The translations under genes and the position numbers were made by a program. Positions 24,892 to 32,532 of a stretch of 64,000 nt of DNA are shown in pieces (within the stretch, counting starts at the first letter, position 1; every line of letters begins with the position of its first letter). The notes beneath the pieces were generated by a model. That model was not told the origin of the DNA and did not search any database. It saw nothing but the letters and a program-made list of their open reading frames with translations. Source of the DNA: Rugosimonospora acidiphila (lineage in GTDB: Bacteria; Actinomycetota; Actinomycetes; Mycobacteriales; Micromonosporaceae); the NCBI RefSeq assembly GCF_039543385.1, contig NZ_BAABJQ010000005.1, forward strand, positions 248,001 through 312,000. The letters run 5' to 3'.

Positions 24892-27672
24892 TCAGGTCGC
24901 GCGCCGCTCGCTGGGCAGGCGGGACCGGGTGAGCAGTCCCGCGCCGAGCATCGCCACGACCGGCACCACCACGAGCGAGACGAGGAAGTTCGTCCACGGC
25001 ACGTGGATCGGCACGAGGTCGGGCCCCGGCCATTGCCGGAGGTACTGCTGGTTGAGGCCGGTCAGCACCGCGGCCGCCGCGCCGAACCCGGCCACCACGC
25101 CGAGCAGCGCACCCAGCCCCGCGATCGTGCCCGCCTGAGCCAGCGACAGGAGGCGCCGCACCCGCGGCGCGGCACCGACCGCGGCCATCGTCATCAGCTC
25201 GGCGCGCGATTCCGAGGCCGCCAGGCCGGTCGCGATGGCCGCGGCGCCGAGCGCCACGAGGCCGGCCGAGATCGCCAGGATCAGCGGCACCGGTGACTGC
25301 CGCTCGACCGGGATGTGCTCGACGATGGCGCCGTCCGTGATCGAGCCCAGCCGCGCCTCGAGCACGTCCATCCGCGCCGCCGTGGGCGCCGTCGTCGGCC
25401 GAGCGATCACCTCACCCACCCGCACCCGCGTGCTCGCCTCGATGGTCCGGGCGAACGACGGCCCCAGCGTGGAGGCGGACAGGACCGCCGGCGACAGGAT
25501 CGGCTGGGCCGCGCCGCTCGACACGACATAGGCCGGCACGCTGATGGCCACGTCGCCGGGCGGCAGGCCCGGCACCTGGCCGGGTAGCGACGGAGTCTGG
25601 CCGTCGTCGGTCGCCGTCAGATCGCCCAGCGACAGCAGCGCCCGTCCGTGCTCGACGTAGGACGGGTCCGAGACGAGCACGCCGCCGCCGCGCAGGGTGG
25701 AGACCGCCTTGTCCAGTGCCGCGCCGCGCAGCCCGGTCAGCGCGGCCACGACGGTGGGATCCTCGGTCACCACCTCGCCGCCATCGCTGAAGTAGCCGGT
25801 CCCAGCCCCGTCGTTGGAGCACCGCGGATCGGCCCGCGCCCGGCGGATTTGATCGGCGCTCAGCTCCGGCCCCGGGATGTACGGGCAACGCCGGTCGAGC
25901 GGCAACTCGGCGTAGACGGAGCACAGCGACTGCACGCCGACACAGGAGATCGTCGTTACCGCCACCGGGGTGACCCCGGGGAACACGTCGCGCAGGGACT
26001 CATCGATCTTCGTCGCCGCACCGCCGGCCGGCGCCTCCCGGTTGCCGTGGTTGTCCGTGCCGGAGGTGGGAACCACCACGGTCCCCGCCGGCGCGGAGAG
26101 CACGAACCGCGCCGGGTCATGGTTGTCCCCGGCCAGGTAGACGGTCAGCACGACGCTGCCCGCGACGGCCGCCATGACCGCCGAGATGGCGGGCGAGGCG
26201 GCGGTGCGGCGGCGGGAGATGTCGCGCAGCGCGATGCGCGGCGAGAGCGGCAGGAACCGGCCGAGCCGGGCCACCTGCCCGACGATCGCCGGGGTGCACA
26301 GCACGATGCCGAGTTCGGCGACGCACAATCCGCCGACGGCGACGCTCGGGTGTTGCCGGTACGCGCCGGCGATGGCCGCCAACCCGCCGAGGACCACCAG
26401 CGCCACCCCGAACAGTACCCAGCGCGGCCGGGACCGGTGCGTGCCCCGCCGGCCGGCAAGGGTCAGCACGATGTCCTGCCGCCCGGCCGTGAACGCCGGC
26501 ACCAGCGCGCCCAGCAGGCCGGTGACCACCGCGATGGCGGCGATCCCGACCAGCCACCAAGCGTCCACCCGGTACCCCGGGAAGCGCTGGTCGAAGACGC
26601 GCGTCTCCAGCTGGCCGCGCAGCCCGTACGCGAGCGCCAGGCCCAGCCCGGTGCCGACCACTCCGGCGACGACGCCGGACACCACGCCGTCGGCGAGCAC
26701 GACGCGGCGCATCGCGGCCGGGGTACCCCCGTTCGCCCCGAGCAGCGCGAGTTGACGCTGCCGGCGGCGCGCCCCGACCGCGAATGCCGGCCCGGCCAGC
26801 AGCACGACCTCCAGCAGGCCGAGCCCCGCGACGACGACGCCGAGACTGAACTCCGACAGGCCGCCGACCGCGCCTGGAGCGGAGTCGCCCGGCAGGCCCT
26901 TCGGCGGGTGCAGCATCATCGCCCGCGACTGCGCGACGAAGCCGCCGCGGTTCAGTCCCTGGATCTGCGGCCAGGTCATCGGGCCCGGCTGCTTGACCAG
27001 CCAGTACCCGTCGGCGTCGCCGATCGGCGCGGAGGGGTGGAAGACCAGCGTCTCGCTGAGCTGGCCGGACACCTCGACCAGCCCCACGACCGTGAACCGG
27101 GTGCCAGTCGCGGTCGCCACGGTTCCGCCCACCCGGGTGCCGAGCCTGGTCAACGCGCTCGGCGACACCGCCACCTCGCCGGCGGTGCGGGGCATGCGTC
27201 CGCTGACCAACCGGGTGAGGCCCCTGGTGATCGGGTTGCCGGCGTCGATGCCGTACGCCGGCAGCTTGCCGAAGCCGTGCGCCGTACGCATCTTCACGGT
27301 GGTCTGCCAGACGCCGGTGGCGCTGGACCCGGCCGGCAGGTACGGCAGGATCGTGGCGGCCTCGTGCGGGGTGTCGTCCGCATACCCTCCCATGACCGGG
27401 TCGGCCGCCTCGATCTCGAACTCCACGACCGGCAGGGGCTTGCCGTCCGGCCCGCTCTGCCGCTGGGCGCGGTACACGATCCCGTCGGCCGAGCCCATCA
27501 GTCGCGTCACCCGGTCCTGCGGGGTGAGCCGTTGCATGTCGTAGACGGTGGCGACGAACGCCAGCGCCAGCACCGGAAGCCCGATCATGGCGACGATCAA
27601 CGCGGTGCGGCCCTTGGCCCGCAGCGCCTCCCGCCGGGCGATACGCATCGCCACGAGCCACGTGCCCCTCAC
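24892..27672 (-). CDS. ABC transporter permease, FtsX/MacB-like, large
   Basis: A 926-residue permease with about ten membrane helices: one at the N-terminus (27-46), a large extracytoplasmic domain, a three-helix FtsX core (about 278-400), further helices, a second extracytoplasmic domain with cysteines (SCVGVQSLC, RRCPYIPG, PRCSNDG), and a final FtsX core (about 795-915). This tandem FtsX layout is typical of actinobacterial exporters of lipids or peptides. GTG 27672 overlaps the ATPase stop by four bases (GTGA). With the PadR gene it makes a three-gene, translationally coupled operon. Confidence 0.9.
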   Translation of the reverse strand: MRGTWLVAMRIARREALRAKGRTALIVAMIGLPVLALAFVATVYDMQRLTPQDRVTRLMGSADGIVYRAQRQSGPDGKPLPVVEFEIEAADPVMGGYADDTPHEAATILPYLPAGSSATGVWQTTVKMRTAHGFGKLPAYGIDAGNPITRGLTRLVSGRMPRTAGEVAVSPSALTRLGTRVGGTVATATGTRFTVVGLVEVSGQLSETLVFHPSAPIGDADGYWLVKQPGPMTWPQIQGLNRGGFVAQSRAMMLHPPKGLPGDSAPGAVGGLSEFSLGVVVAGLGLLEVVLLAGPAFAVGARRRQRQLALLGANGGTPAAMRRVVLADGVVSGVVAGVVGTGLGLALAYGLRGQLETRVFDQRFPGYRVDAWWLVGIAAIAVVTGLLGALVPAFTAGRQDIVLTLAGRRGTHRSRPRWVLFGVALVVLGGLAAIAGAYRQHPSVAVGGLCVAELGIVLCTPAIVGQVARLGRFLPLSPRIALRDISRRRTAASPAISAVMAAVAGSVVLTVYLAGDNHDPARFVLSAPAGTVVVPTSGTDNHGNREAPAGGAATKIDESLRDVFPGVTPVAVTTISCVGVQSLCSVYAELPLDRRCPYIPGPELSADQIRRARADPRCSNDGAGTGYFSDGGEVVTEDPTVVAALTGLRGAALDKAVSTLRGGGVLVSDPSYVEHGRALLSLGDLTATDDGQTPSLPGQVPGLPPGDVAISVPAYVVSSGAAQPILSPAVLSASTLGPSFARTIEASTRVRVGEVIARPTTAPTAARMDVLEARLGSITDGAIVEHIPVERQSPVPLILAISAGLVALGAAAIATGLAASESRAELMTMAAVGAAPRVRRLLSLAQAGTIAGLGALLGVVAGFGAAAAVLTGLNQQYLRQWPGPDLVPIHVPWTNFLVSLVVVPVVAMLGAGLLTRSRLPSERRAT

Positions 27673-28391
27673 TCGGCGCCCCCGGCGGTGAGCAGATCCT
27701 CCGGCCGCGGCAGCGGCCCGGCGGTGTCGACGATGACGCCGTCGCGCAGGAACACCACCCGGTCCGCCCAGCCGGCGTGCCGCGCCTCGTGCGTCACGAG
27801 CAGTCCGGCCGCTCCCTGGTCGACCCTGCCGCGCAGCAGCTGCAGCACCGCCTCACCGGTCACCGAGTCGAGCGCTCCGGTCGGCTCGTCGGCCAGCACC
27901 AGCCGCCGGTCCCCGACGAGGGCGCGGGCGATGGCGACGCGTTGCTGCTGGCCGCCGGACAGGTCGTCCGGGTACCGGTCGGCCAGTTCGGTGAGCCCGA
28001 CCGCGTCGAGCGTCGCGCGAGCGGTCCGCTGCGCCCTGCGCGGCGATACCCCGTCGAGCTCCAGGGGCATCGCCACGTTCTCGGCGGCGGTCAGGCTGGG
28101 CAGCAGGTTCAGGTCCTGGAAGACGTAACCGACCATTCGCCGGCGCAGCGCGGCGAGCCGGCGGACGGGCAGGTCCGCGAGCCGCTGACCCGCCACGAAA
28201 ACCTCACCCCGGGTCGGGCGGTCCAGGCCGCCGGCCAGGTTCAGCAGGGTGGACTTGCCGGAGCCGGACGGGCCCATGACCGCGACCAGCTCGCCGGCCT
28301 CGACCGTCAGGTCGACGCCGGCCAGCGCGTGCACGGCGAGTTCGCCGGTGCCGTGCGTGCGGTGCACGCCGCGCAGTTCGAGGATGCTCAC
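27669..28391 (-). CDS. ABC transporter ATP-binding protein (LolD/MacB type)
   Basis: A 240-residue ATPase. Walker A is GPSGSGKST near residues 40-48, the Q loop is VFQDLNLLPSLTAAENV, the signature is LSGGQQQRVAIARAL, Walker B is LVLADEPTGALDS, and the switch His is in LLVTHEARHAGWADR. These features place it in the MacB/LolD group that works with FtsX-type permeases. GTG 28391 overlaps the PadR gene stop (GTGA), and its own stop overlaps the permease start, so all three proteins are made from one message under PadR control. Confidence 0.95.
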   Translation of the reverse strand: MSILELRGVHRTHGTGELAVHALAGVDLTVEAGELVAVMGPSGSGKSTLLNLAGGLDRPTRGEVFVAGQRLADLPVRRLAALRRRMVGYVFQDLNLLPSLTAAENVAMPLELDGVSPRRAQRTARATLDAVGLTELADRYPDDLSGGQQQRVAIARALVGDRRLVLADEPTGALDSVTGEAVLQLLRGRVDQGAAGLLVTHEARHAGWADRVVFLRDGVIVDTAGPLPRPEDLLTAGGAE

Positions 28392-29029
28392 CGACGACCT
28401 CCCTTGCCCGCGCGGGCGCCCGGCGCCGCCGGCTGTCCCGGTTCCGTCGGTGACCCGGGCGCCGGCGCACCCGCGGATCCCGCGCTCGCGGATGCCGCCG
28501 CGCTCGCGGATGCCGCGGGCGCCTGCCGGACCAGCTCGGCCTCGCAGTGGTCCAGCCAGCGGACCTCGGCCTCGGCCTGGAACAGCATGGCGTCGATGAC
28601 CAACCGCCAGGACAGGTCGGCCAGCTTGGCCGGGCTCGCCTTGAGCCGGGTGTATTCCTGCATCGCCCGCACCGTCGCGGTGCGCTGGCCCTGGACGACC
28701 GCGCGCACGTCGACCCCCGGCGTGGTGAGCGCCAGCGCGAGCTTGATGGCGAGCTCGTCGCGCGGGCGGTCGGCGCGGCTGACCGGCGTGGCGAACCACA
28801 GCGTCAGCTCCGTGCGTCCCTCGTCGGTGATCTCGTACTCCCGCTGGCCGTCGTGCTCCGGCAGGGATCGCACCAACTCGTCGCGCTCGAGCCGGCCGAG
28901 CGTGGTGTAGACCTGGCCGATGTTCAGCGGCCAGGTGCCGCCGGTGGACTCCTCGAAGGCGGATCTGAGCTGGTACCCATGCATCGGGCCGCGCTCGAGC
29001 AGAGCCAGCAGGCCGTGTTTGATGGACAT
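28388..29029 (-). CDS. PadR family regulator of the ABC operon
   Basis: A 213-residue repressor. MSIKHGLLALLERGPMHGYQLRSAFEESTGGTWPLNIGQVYTTLGRLERDELV is the PadR winged helix, followed by EYEITDEGRTELTLWFATPV (wing) and a C-terminal helical dimerisation region. The last 45 residues are low-complexity Ala/Ser/Gly/Pro, unlike typical PadR proteins. It is first in the operon with the ABC ATPase and permease and is preceded by a matching palindromic site at 29039-29060, so it probably represses its own operon until an inducer (perhaps the exported compound) binds. Confidence 0.92.
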   Translation of the reverse strand: MSIKHGLLALLERGPMHGYQLRSAFEESTGGTWPLNIGQVYTTLGRLERDELVRSLPEHDGQREYEITDEGRTELTLWFATPVSRADRPRDELAIKLALALTTPGVDVRAVVQGQRTATVRAMQEYTRLKASPAKLADLSWRLVIDAMLFQAEAEVRWLDHCEAELVRQAPAASASAAASASAGSAGAPAPGSPTEPGQPAAPGARAGKGGRR

Positions 29030-29038
29030 GGCTACCTA

Positions 29039-29060
29039 GTATGCATACTCGGTATGCATC
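29039..29060. promoter_or_regulatory. Putative PadR operator
   Basis: The perfect inverted repeat atgcatac-tcg-gtatgcat (29041-29059) starts 12 bases upstream of the PadR ATG; the left half itself is a 10-base palindrome (29039-29048). PadR operators commonly contain ATGT/ACAT-like or ATGCAT-like half sites, so autoregulation is likely. Confidence 0.7.
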
Positions 29061-29063
29061 GAG

Positions 29064-29109
29064 CAACAACGGCGGCGACCGACACGCCGGTCGGTCGCCG
29101 CCGTTGTTG
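29064..29109 (-). terminator. 20-base perfect stem-loop after the SDR gene
   Basis: Arms 29064-29083 and 29090-29109 are perfectly complementary over 20 bases with a 6-base loop. The stem begins two bases past the stop codon of the leftward SDR gene and ends five bases before the PadR operator, so it insulates the PadR-ABC operon from read-through. Confidence 0.85.
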
Positions 29110-29110
29110 T

Positions 29111-29950
29111 CTATTCGCCGGCCACGAAGTCCGTGGACTCGCTCACCTCGGCCCACCGCTCGGCCTCGGCGGCCCGGATCCGCGACGACTCCCGCGCCAG
29201 CCGCAGGGCGTCCGGCCCCAGCAGCAGGCGCAGCGGCGGGTCGTCCGCGCCGACAATGTCCACAATGGCCTTCGCCGCCCGGGTCGGATCCCCCGACTGT
29301 TTCCCGTCGACGTCGTGCCGGTACCGGTTGACCGTGCCCACCGTCTCCTCGTAGTCCTCGCCCACCGGTGCGATGCCCATGGACGAGCCGCCCCAATCGG
29401 TGCGGAACGCGCCCGGCTCGATGATGGTCACCTTGATGCCGAACGGTTTCACCTCGTTGCTGAGCACCTCGGAGAAGCCCTCGACGGCGAACTTCGCGGC
29501 CTGGTAGGCGCCCATCCCCGGGGTACCGCCAACCCGCCCGCCGATCGACGAGAACTGCAGGAAGTGGCCGCCGCGCTGGGCGCGCAGCACCGGCAGGGCG
29601 GCCTTCGTGACGTTCACGACGCCGAACAGGTTGGTCTCGACCTGTCCGCGGAAGTCCTCGTCCGAGACCTCCTCGATGGGCGCGGAGTTCGCGTACCCGG
29701 CGTTGTTGGCCACCACGTTCAGCCCGCCGAACTCGTCCAGCGCCAGCCGCACGGCCGACCGGGCAGCCGCCGGATCGGTGACGTCCAGCGCCGCGGCACG
29801 GATCCGGTGGCCGTACCCGCGCACCAGTTCGTCGAGCCGCTCCGGCTGCCGGGCGGTGGCGACCACCCGGTCGCCGGCCTCCAGCACCGCCTTCGTGAGC
29901 TCCCAACCGAGGCCACGTGAGCTGCCGGTGATGAGCCAGGTCTTGGCCAT
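29111..29950 (-). CDS. Short-chain dehydrogenase/reductase (classical SDR)
   Basis: A 279-residue SDR: TWLITGSSRGLGWELTKAVL (TGxxxGxG dinucleotide motif at about 8-15), VVANNAGYANSAP (NNAG), catalytic S near 138 (FSSIGGRVG) and YQAAK (Tyr and Lys near 151-155). The Arg in TARQPERL after strand 2 favours NADPH. Reaction: carbonyl/alcohol interconversion of an unknown substrate. It starts 19 bases after the second SDR gene, so the two are an operon under the dyad at 30964-31011. Confidence 0.92.
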   Translation of the reverse strand: MAKTWLITGSSRGLGWELTKAVLEAGDRVVATARQPERLDELVRGYGHRIRAAALDVTDPAAARSAVRLALDEFGGLNVVANNAGYANSAPIEEVSDEDFRGQVETNLFGVVNVTKAALPVLRAQRGGHFLQFSSIGGRVGGTPGMGAYQAAKFAVEGFSEVLSNEVKPFGIKVTIIEPGAFRTDWGGSSMGIAPVGEDYEETVGTVNRYRHDVDGKQSGDPTRAAKAIVDIVGADDPPLRLLLGPDALRLARESSRIRAAEAERWAEVSESTDFVAGE

Positions 29951-29969
29951 GAGTCAATCCAATCCAGGG

Positions 29970-30914
29970 CTACGCGGTGAGCGTCTCGACGGATACCTTC
30001 CAGAGCTGGGCCGCCGCGTCCGGATCCAGCGCGTACGCCGCGACCCCGTTCCGGGTGCCGGGCTGGTTGGGGCCGGCCTCGTTGCAGTCCTCGAAGTACC
30101 GGCCGCCGACGCCGTCCAGCAGCGGCGAGGTGGCGAGCAGGACCGAGGTGGCCGCACCCTGCTCCGGCGTCTTCCAGGTCGGCAAGGCGGGACCGCTGGC
30201 CGCGCGCATCCGCTCGAGTTCCTCGTCGCTGACGTAGCGCTGCAGGTTGGTCCGGATGCCGCCCGGGTGCAGGGCGTTGATCGTGATGCCGTCGTCCGCC
30301 CAGCGCTTCGTCCCCTCGACGGCGAACAGCACGTTGGCGGTCTTCGACTGGCCGTACGCCGACCACGGCTCGTACTCGCGCCCCTCGAAATGGATGTCGT
30401 CGAAGACGACCGGCGAGCGCAGGTGCGCGCTGGAGCTGACCGAGACCACGCGGGCGCCGCCGGCCGCCGCGAGCGCGCGATGCAGCCCGGTGGCCAGCGC
30501 GAAGTGGCCCAGGTGGTTGGTGGCGAACTGCATCTCCCAGCCCCGCGCGGTGCGCATCAGCGGCGAGGCCATGACACCGGCGTTGTCGACCAGGATGTGT
30601 AGCGGCCCGTCCCAGTCGGCGACGAACGACGTGACCGAGGACTGGTCGACGAGATCCAGCCGGGCGACCTCGATCTCCTGATTACCGGTGGTCAGGCCGA
30701 TGTCCTCGGCGGTGCGCCGCCCGGCCTCAAGGTCGCGGACCGCGAGGGTGACCCGTGCGCCCGCCCCGGCCAGCGCGCGGGCGGTCTCGATGCCGATGCC
30801 GGAGGCGCCGCCGGTCACGATCGCGCGGCGGCCGACGAGATCGATGCCGGCCGCCACCTCCGCGGCGGTGGACTCGGCACCGAACGGCGTGGTGATGCGG
30901 GTACTGCTAATCAT
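29970..30914 (-). CDS. Short-chain dehydrogenase (retinol dehydrogenase-like SDR)
   Basis: A 314-residue SDR of the RDH/WWOX-like group: RRAIVTGGASGIGIETARALAGAGARVTLAVRDLEAGR, ILVDNAGVMASPLMRTARGWEMQFATNHLGHFALATGL (NHLGHF is characteristic), VSSSAH (Ser) and YGQSKTANVL (Tyr, Lys). It has a short N-terminal extension before the Rossmann fold. The substrate is unknown. ATG 30914 is chosen because aggacgg lies 6 bases before it; the ATG at 30920 touches that site. It heads a two-SDR operon. Confidence 0.92.
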   Translation of the reverse strand: MISSTRITTPFGAESTAAEVAAGIDLVGRRAIVTGGASGIGIETARALAGAGARVTLAVRDLEAGRRTAEDIGLTTGNQEIEVARLDLVDQSSVTSFVADWDGPLHILVDNAGVMASPLMRTARGWEMQFATNHLGHFALATGLHRALAAAGGARVVSVSSSAHLRSPVVFDDIHFEGREYEPWSAYGQSKTANVLFAVEGTKRWADDGITINALHPGGIRTNLQRYVSDEELERMRAASGPALPTWKTPEQGAATSVLLATSPLLDGVGGRYFEDCNEAGPNQPGTRNGVAAYALDPDAAAQLWKVSVETLTA

Positions 30915-30963
30915 GATCATCCGTCCTGATCGACGCGAATCGAGGATCCACCCCGGGAAGTAA

Positions 30964-31011
30964 CCGGAGGACCCTCCGCTATACCTCCAGACTAAGCGGA
31001 GTCTCCTCCGG
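30964..31011. promoter_or_regulatory. 48-base imperfect dyad upstream of the SDR operon
   Basis: Outer arms 30964-30971/31004-31011 and inner arms 30974-30980/30995-31001 share the same axis; 15 of 17 arm positions pair, around a 14-base centre. Each half is itself nearly palindromic (cggagg...cctccg), so this looks like two adjacent dimer sites 50-97 bases upstream of the SDR start. No regulator gene adjoins; a TetR- or MerR-type protein encoded elsewhere is the likely binder. Confidence 0.65.
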
Positions 31012-31065
31012 TCGACAACCCACGGGCGCGAGCCACGACAGTCGCGCGCGTCACCGGCCGGTGGA

Positions 31066-31806
31066 TCACTGCCCGATCTTGACGCCCGGCTCGCCGGCCC
31101 GGTACTGGATGGGCTCGCCGGGCAGGCCACCCGGACGGTTGGTGCTGCCACCCACCCGGCCGACCGGGAGCACCACCCGCTTGAAGGTGGACTCGAACAT
31201 GATCGCCGTGGCCGTGTACCAGCCCAGCACGGCGGACGCGATGAAGATGTACGCGCCGGTGGTGCGCCACGCCGAGGAGCCGCTGATCATCCCCACCGCC
31301 TCACAGGTGGCACCGGCGGCCAGCGTGGCCAGCACCGACGCCAGGCTCAGATTCACGGCGAGCGCGGCGACGGTACCCGACCAGGTGATCGCGGCGAGTG
31401 CGATGAACCAGAAGCCCAGCGCCCTGAAGGGGGTCGGCGGGACCAGCACGTGCACCGCGACGAGGAGGTAGAGGATGCCGTACCCGAGCCAAAATGAGCC
31501 CCAGGTGCCGTGCATCGCCGTGGCGAGGGTGTCCCGGGCACGGTAGGCCCACATCCCCGCGAGGAACTGCGCCAACCCGCCGAACATCGCGGCGAACGGG
31601 AACAGGAAGGTCGGGGTGGTCGTCGTGGACCCGTACCAGCCGGCGAGGTTCGCCGCGACGATGAACGTGGCCCCCGCGAAGCCGAACAGGCCCAGCACCG
31701 AGGGTGCGGCGACCGGCGAGAGCGAAATGGTGGTGTGATCCCGCCAGAACGAGAACTCCCCGCCGTCCATGGACGGCCGTCCCGACGATTGAGCGTTGTG
31801 CGACAT
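31066..31806 (-). CDS. Acetate uptake transporter family protein (GPR1/FUN34/SatP)
   Basis: A 246-residue membrane protein with six helices beginning near residue 32. SPVAAPSVLGLFGFAGATFIVAANLAGWYG corresponds to the family N-terminal motif (normally NPAPLGL, here APSVLGL, a variant), followed by GLAQFLAGMWAYRARDTLATAMHGTWGSFWLGYGILYL, which matches the succinate-acetate channel core. A hydrophilic C-terminal tail of about 40 residues follows. It would move acetate or other small monocarboxylates. The ATG at 31806 has gggggaa upstream. Single gene. Confidence 0.88.
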   Translation of the reverse strand: MSHNAQSSGRPSMDGGEFSFWRDHTTISLSPVAAPSVLGLFGFAGATFIVAANLAGWYGSTTTTPTFLFPFAAMFGGLAQFLAGMWAYRARDTLATAMHGTWGSFWLGYGILYLLVAVHVLVPPTPFRALGFWFIALAAITWSGTVAALAVNLSLASVLATLAAGATCEAVGMISGSSAWRTTGAYIFIASAVLGWYTATAIMFESTFKRVVLPVGRVGGSTNRPGGLPGEPIQYRAGEPGVKIGQ

Positions 31807-32152
31807 CGTTCCCCCGTGGGTGCAGGATGAGATCCGGTGCGACGGCGACCACGAGCGCTCCCGCGTTACCCGTCTGACCGGACAGGCCCGGCATCCACCG
31901 CCGTACCCCTCCAGAAACCCGATAACCGCTCGTCGTCGCGAGAGAAACCCGCGGCCGGTCCCGTCCCCGTTGTCCGGTGCGCGTCCCCGAAGGGGCCGGC
32001 CGTCCCCCGCGCCCGAATCGCACCGGGCGGGCGGCGACGCGGCGGCGGCGCTGCGGCAGCGCGGCGGTGCCACCGGGTCGCGGGGCTGTCGCCCGCACGG
32101 TCGACTGACTACTGTCGAACCCGCCGCTCCCCCGCGCTCCTGGAGGTCGCCG
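31807..32152. other. Intergenic region before the EACC1-caspase locus
   Basis: About 345 bases between divergent genes. I see no RNA gene, convincing small gene or clear dyad here. A frame open to the right runs in phase with the EACC1 gene but has no supported start before 32153. The promoter of the two-gene conflict locus must lie in it; no consensus boxes stand out. Confidence 0.4.
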
Positions 32153-32527
32153 ATGGCCGACGTCGCGCTCATCGTCTCGGGATACCCCGGCATCCAGCCG
32201 GCGCAGCTCGACCTGATGACCCGTGAACTCGCCACGGACATCCAGCGATACGCGCGGCTGGCCGCCCGGCCCGTCCAGTCGACCCCGGCACCGGGCAGCA
32301 AGTCCGGCTCCGCCGTCGACATCGGAAGCCTGCTGCTGACCGGCGTCTTCTCCGCGAGCACCGTCAAGGCGCTGTCGTCCGTGCTCAAGACGTGGATCGC
32401 ACACCGGCGCGCGGGCACCATCACCATCCGGGACGGGGACCGGAAGATCGAGATCGCCGGTGGCACTCCGAAGGAGCTCGGCGAGGCGCTGAGCCAGCTC
32501 ACCGGATTCTGGGAGCAGAGGGACTGA
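32153..32527 (+). CDS. EACC1-like protein (effector-associated constant component 1)
   Basis: A 124-residue protein: polar N-terminus with DLMTRELATDIQRYARLA, a central hydrophobic segment (SAVDIGSLLLTGVFSASTVKALSSVLKTWI, about 53-83), then HRRAGTITIRDGDRKIEIAGGTPKELGEALSQL. This order of a helix, one membrane-like helix, a basic stop and a short beta-rich tail ending in a helix is that of EACC1, the small constant partner of caspase, trypsin-like and other effectors in actinobacterial NTP-dependent conflict systems. It lies 5 bases from the caspase-ATPase gene. A tggaggtcgccg site precedes the ATG. The molecular role of EACC1 is not established; it may couple the effector to the membrane. 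Confidence 0.75.
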   Translation: MADVALIVSGYPGIQPAQLDLMTRELATDIQRYARLAARPVQSTPAPGSKSGSAVDIGSLLLTGVFSASTVKALSSVLKTWIAHRRAGTITIRDGDRKIEIAGGTPKELGEALSQLTGFWEQRD

Positions 32528-32532
32528 CGCGG

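Noticed and set aside
32392..32532. Possible upstream extension of the caspase-EccC gene by 47 codons
   Set aside because: It would overlap the EACC1-like gene almost throughout its last third, while the ATG at 32533 gives a typical caspase start.
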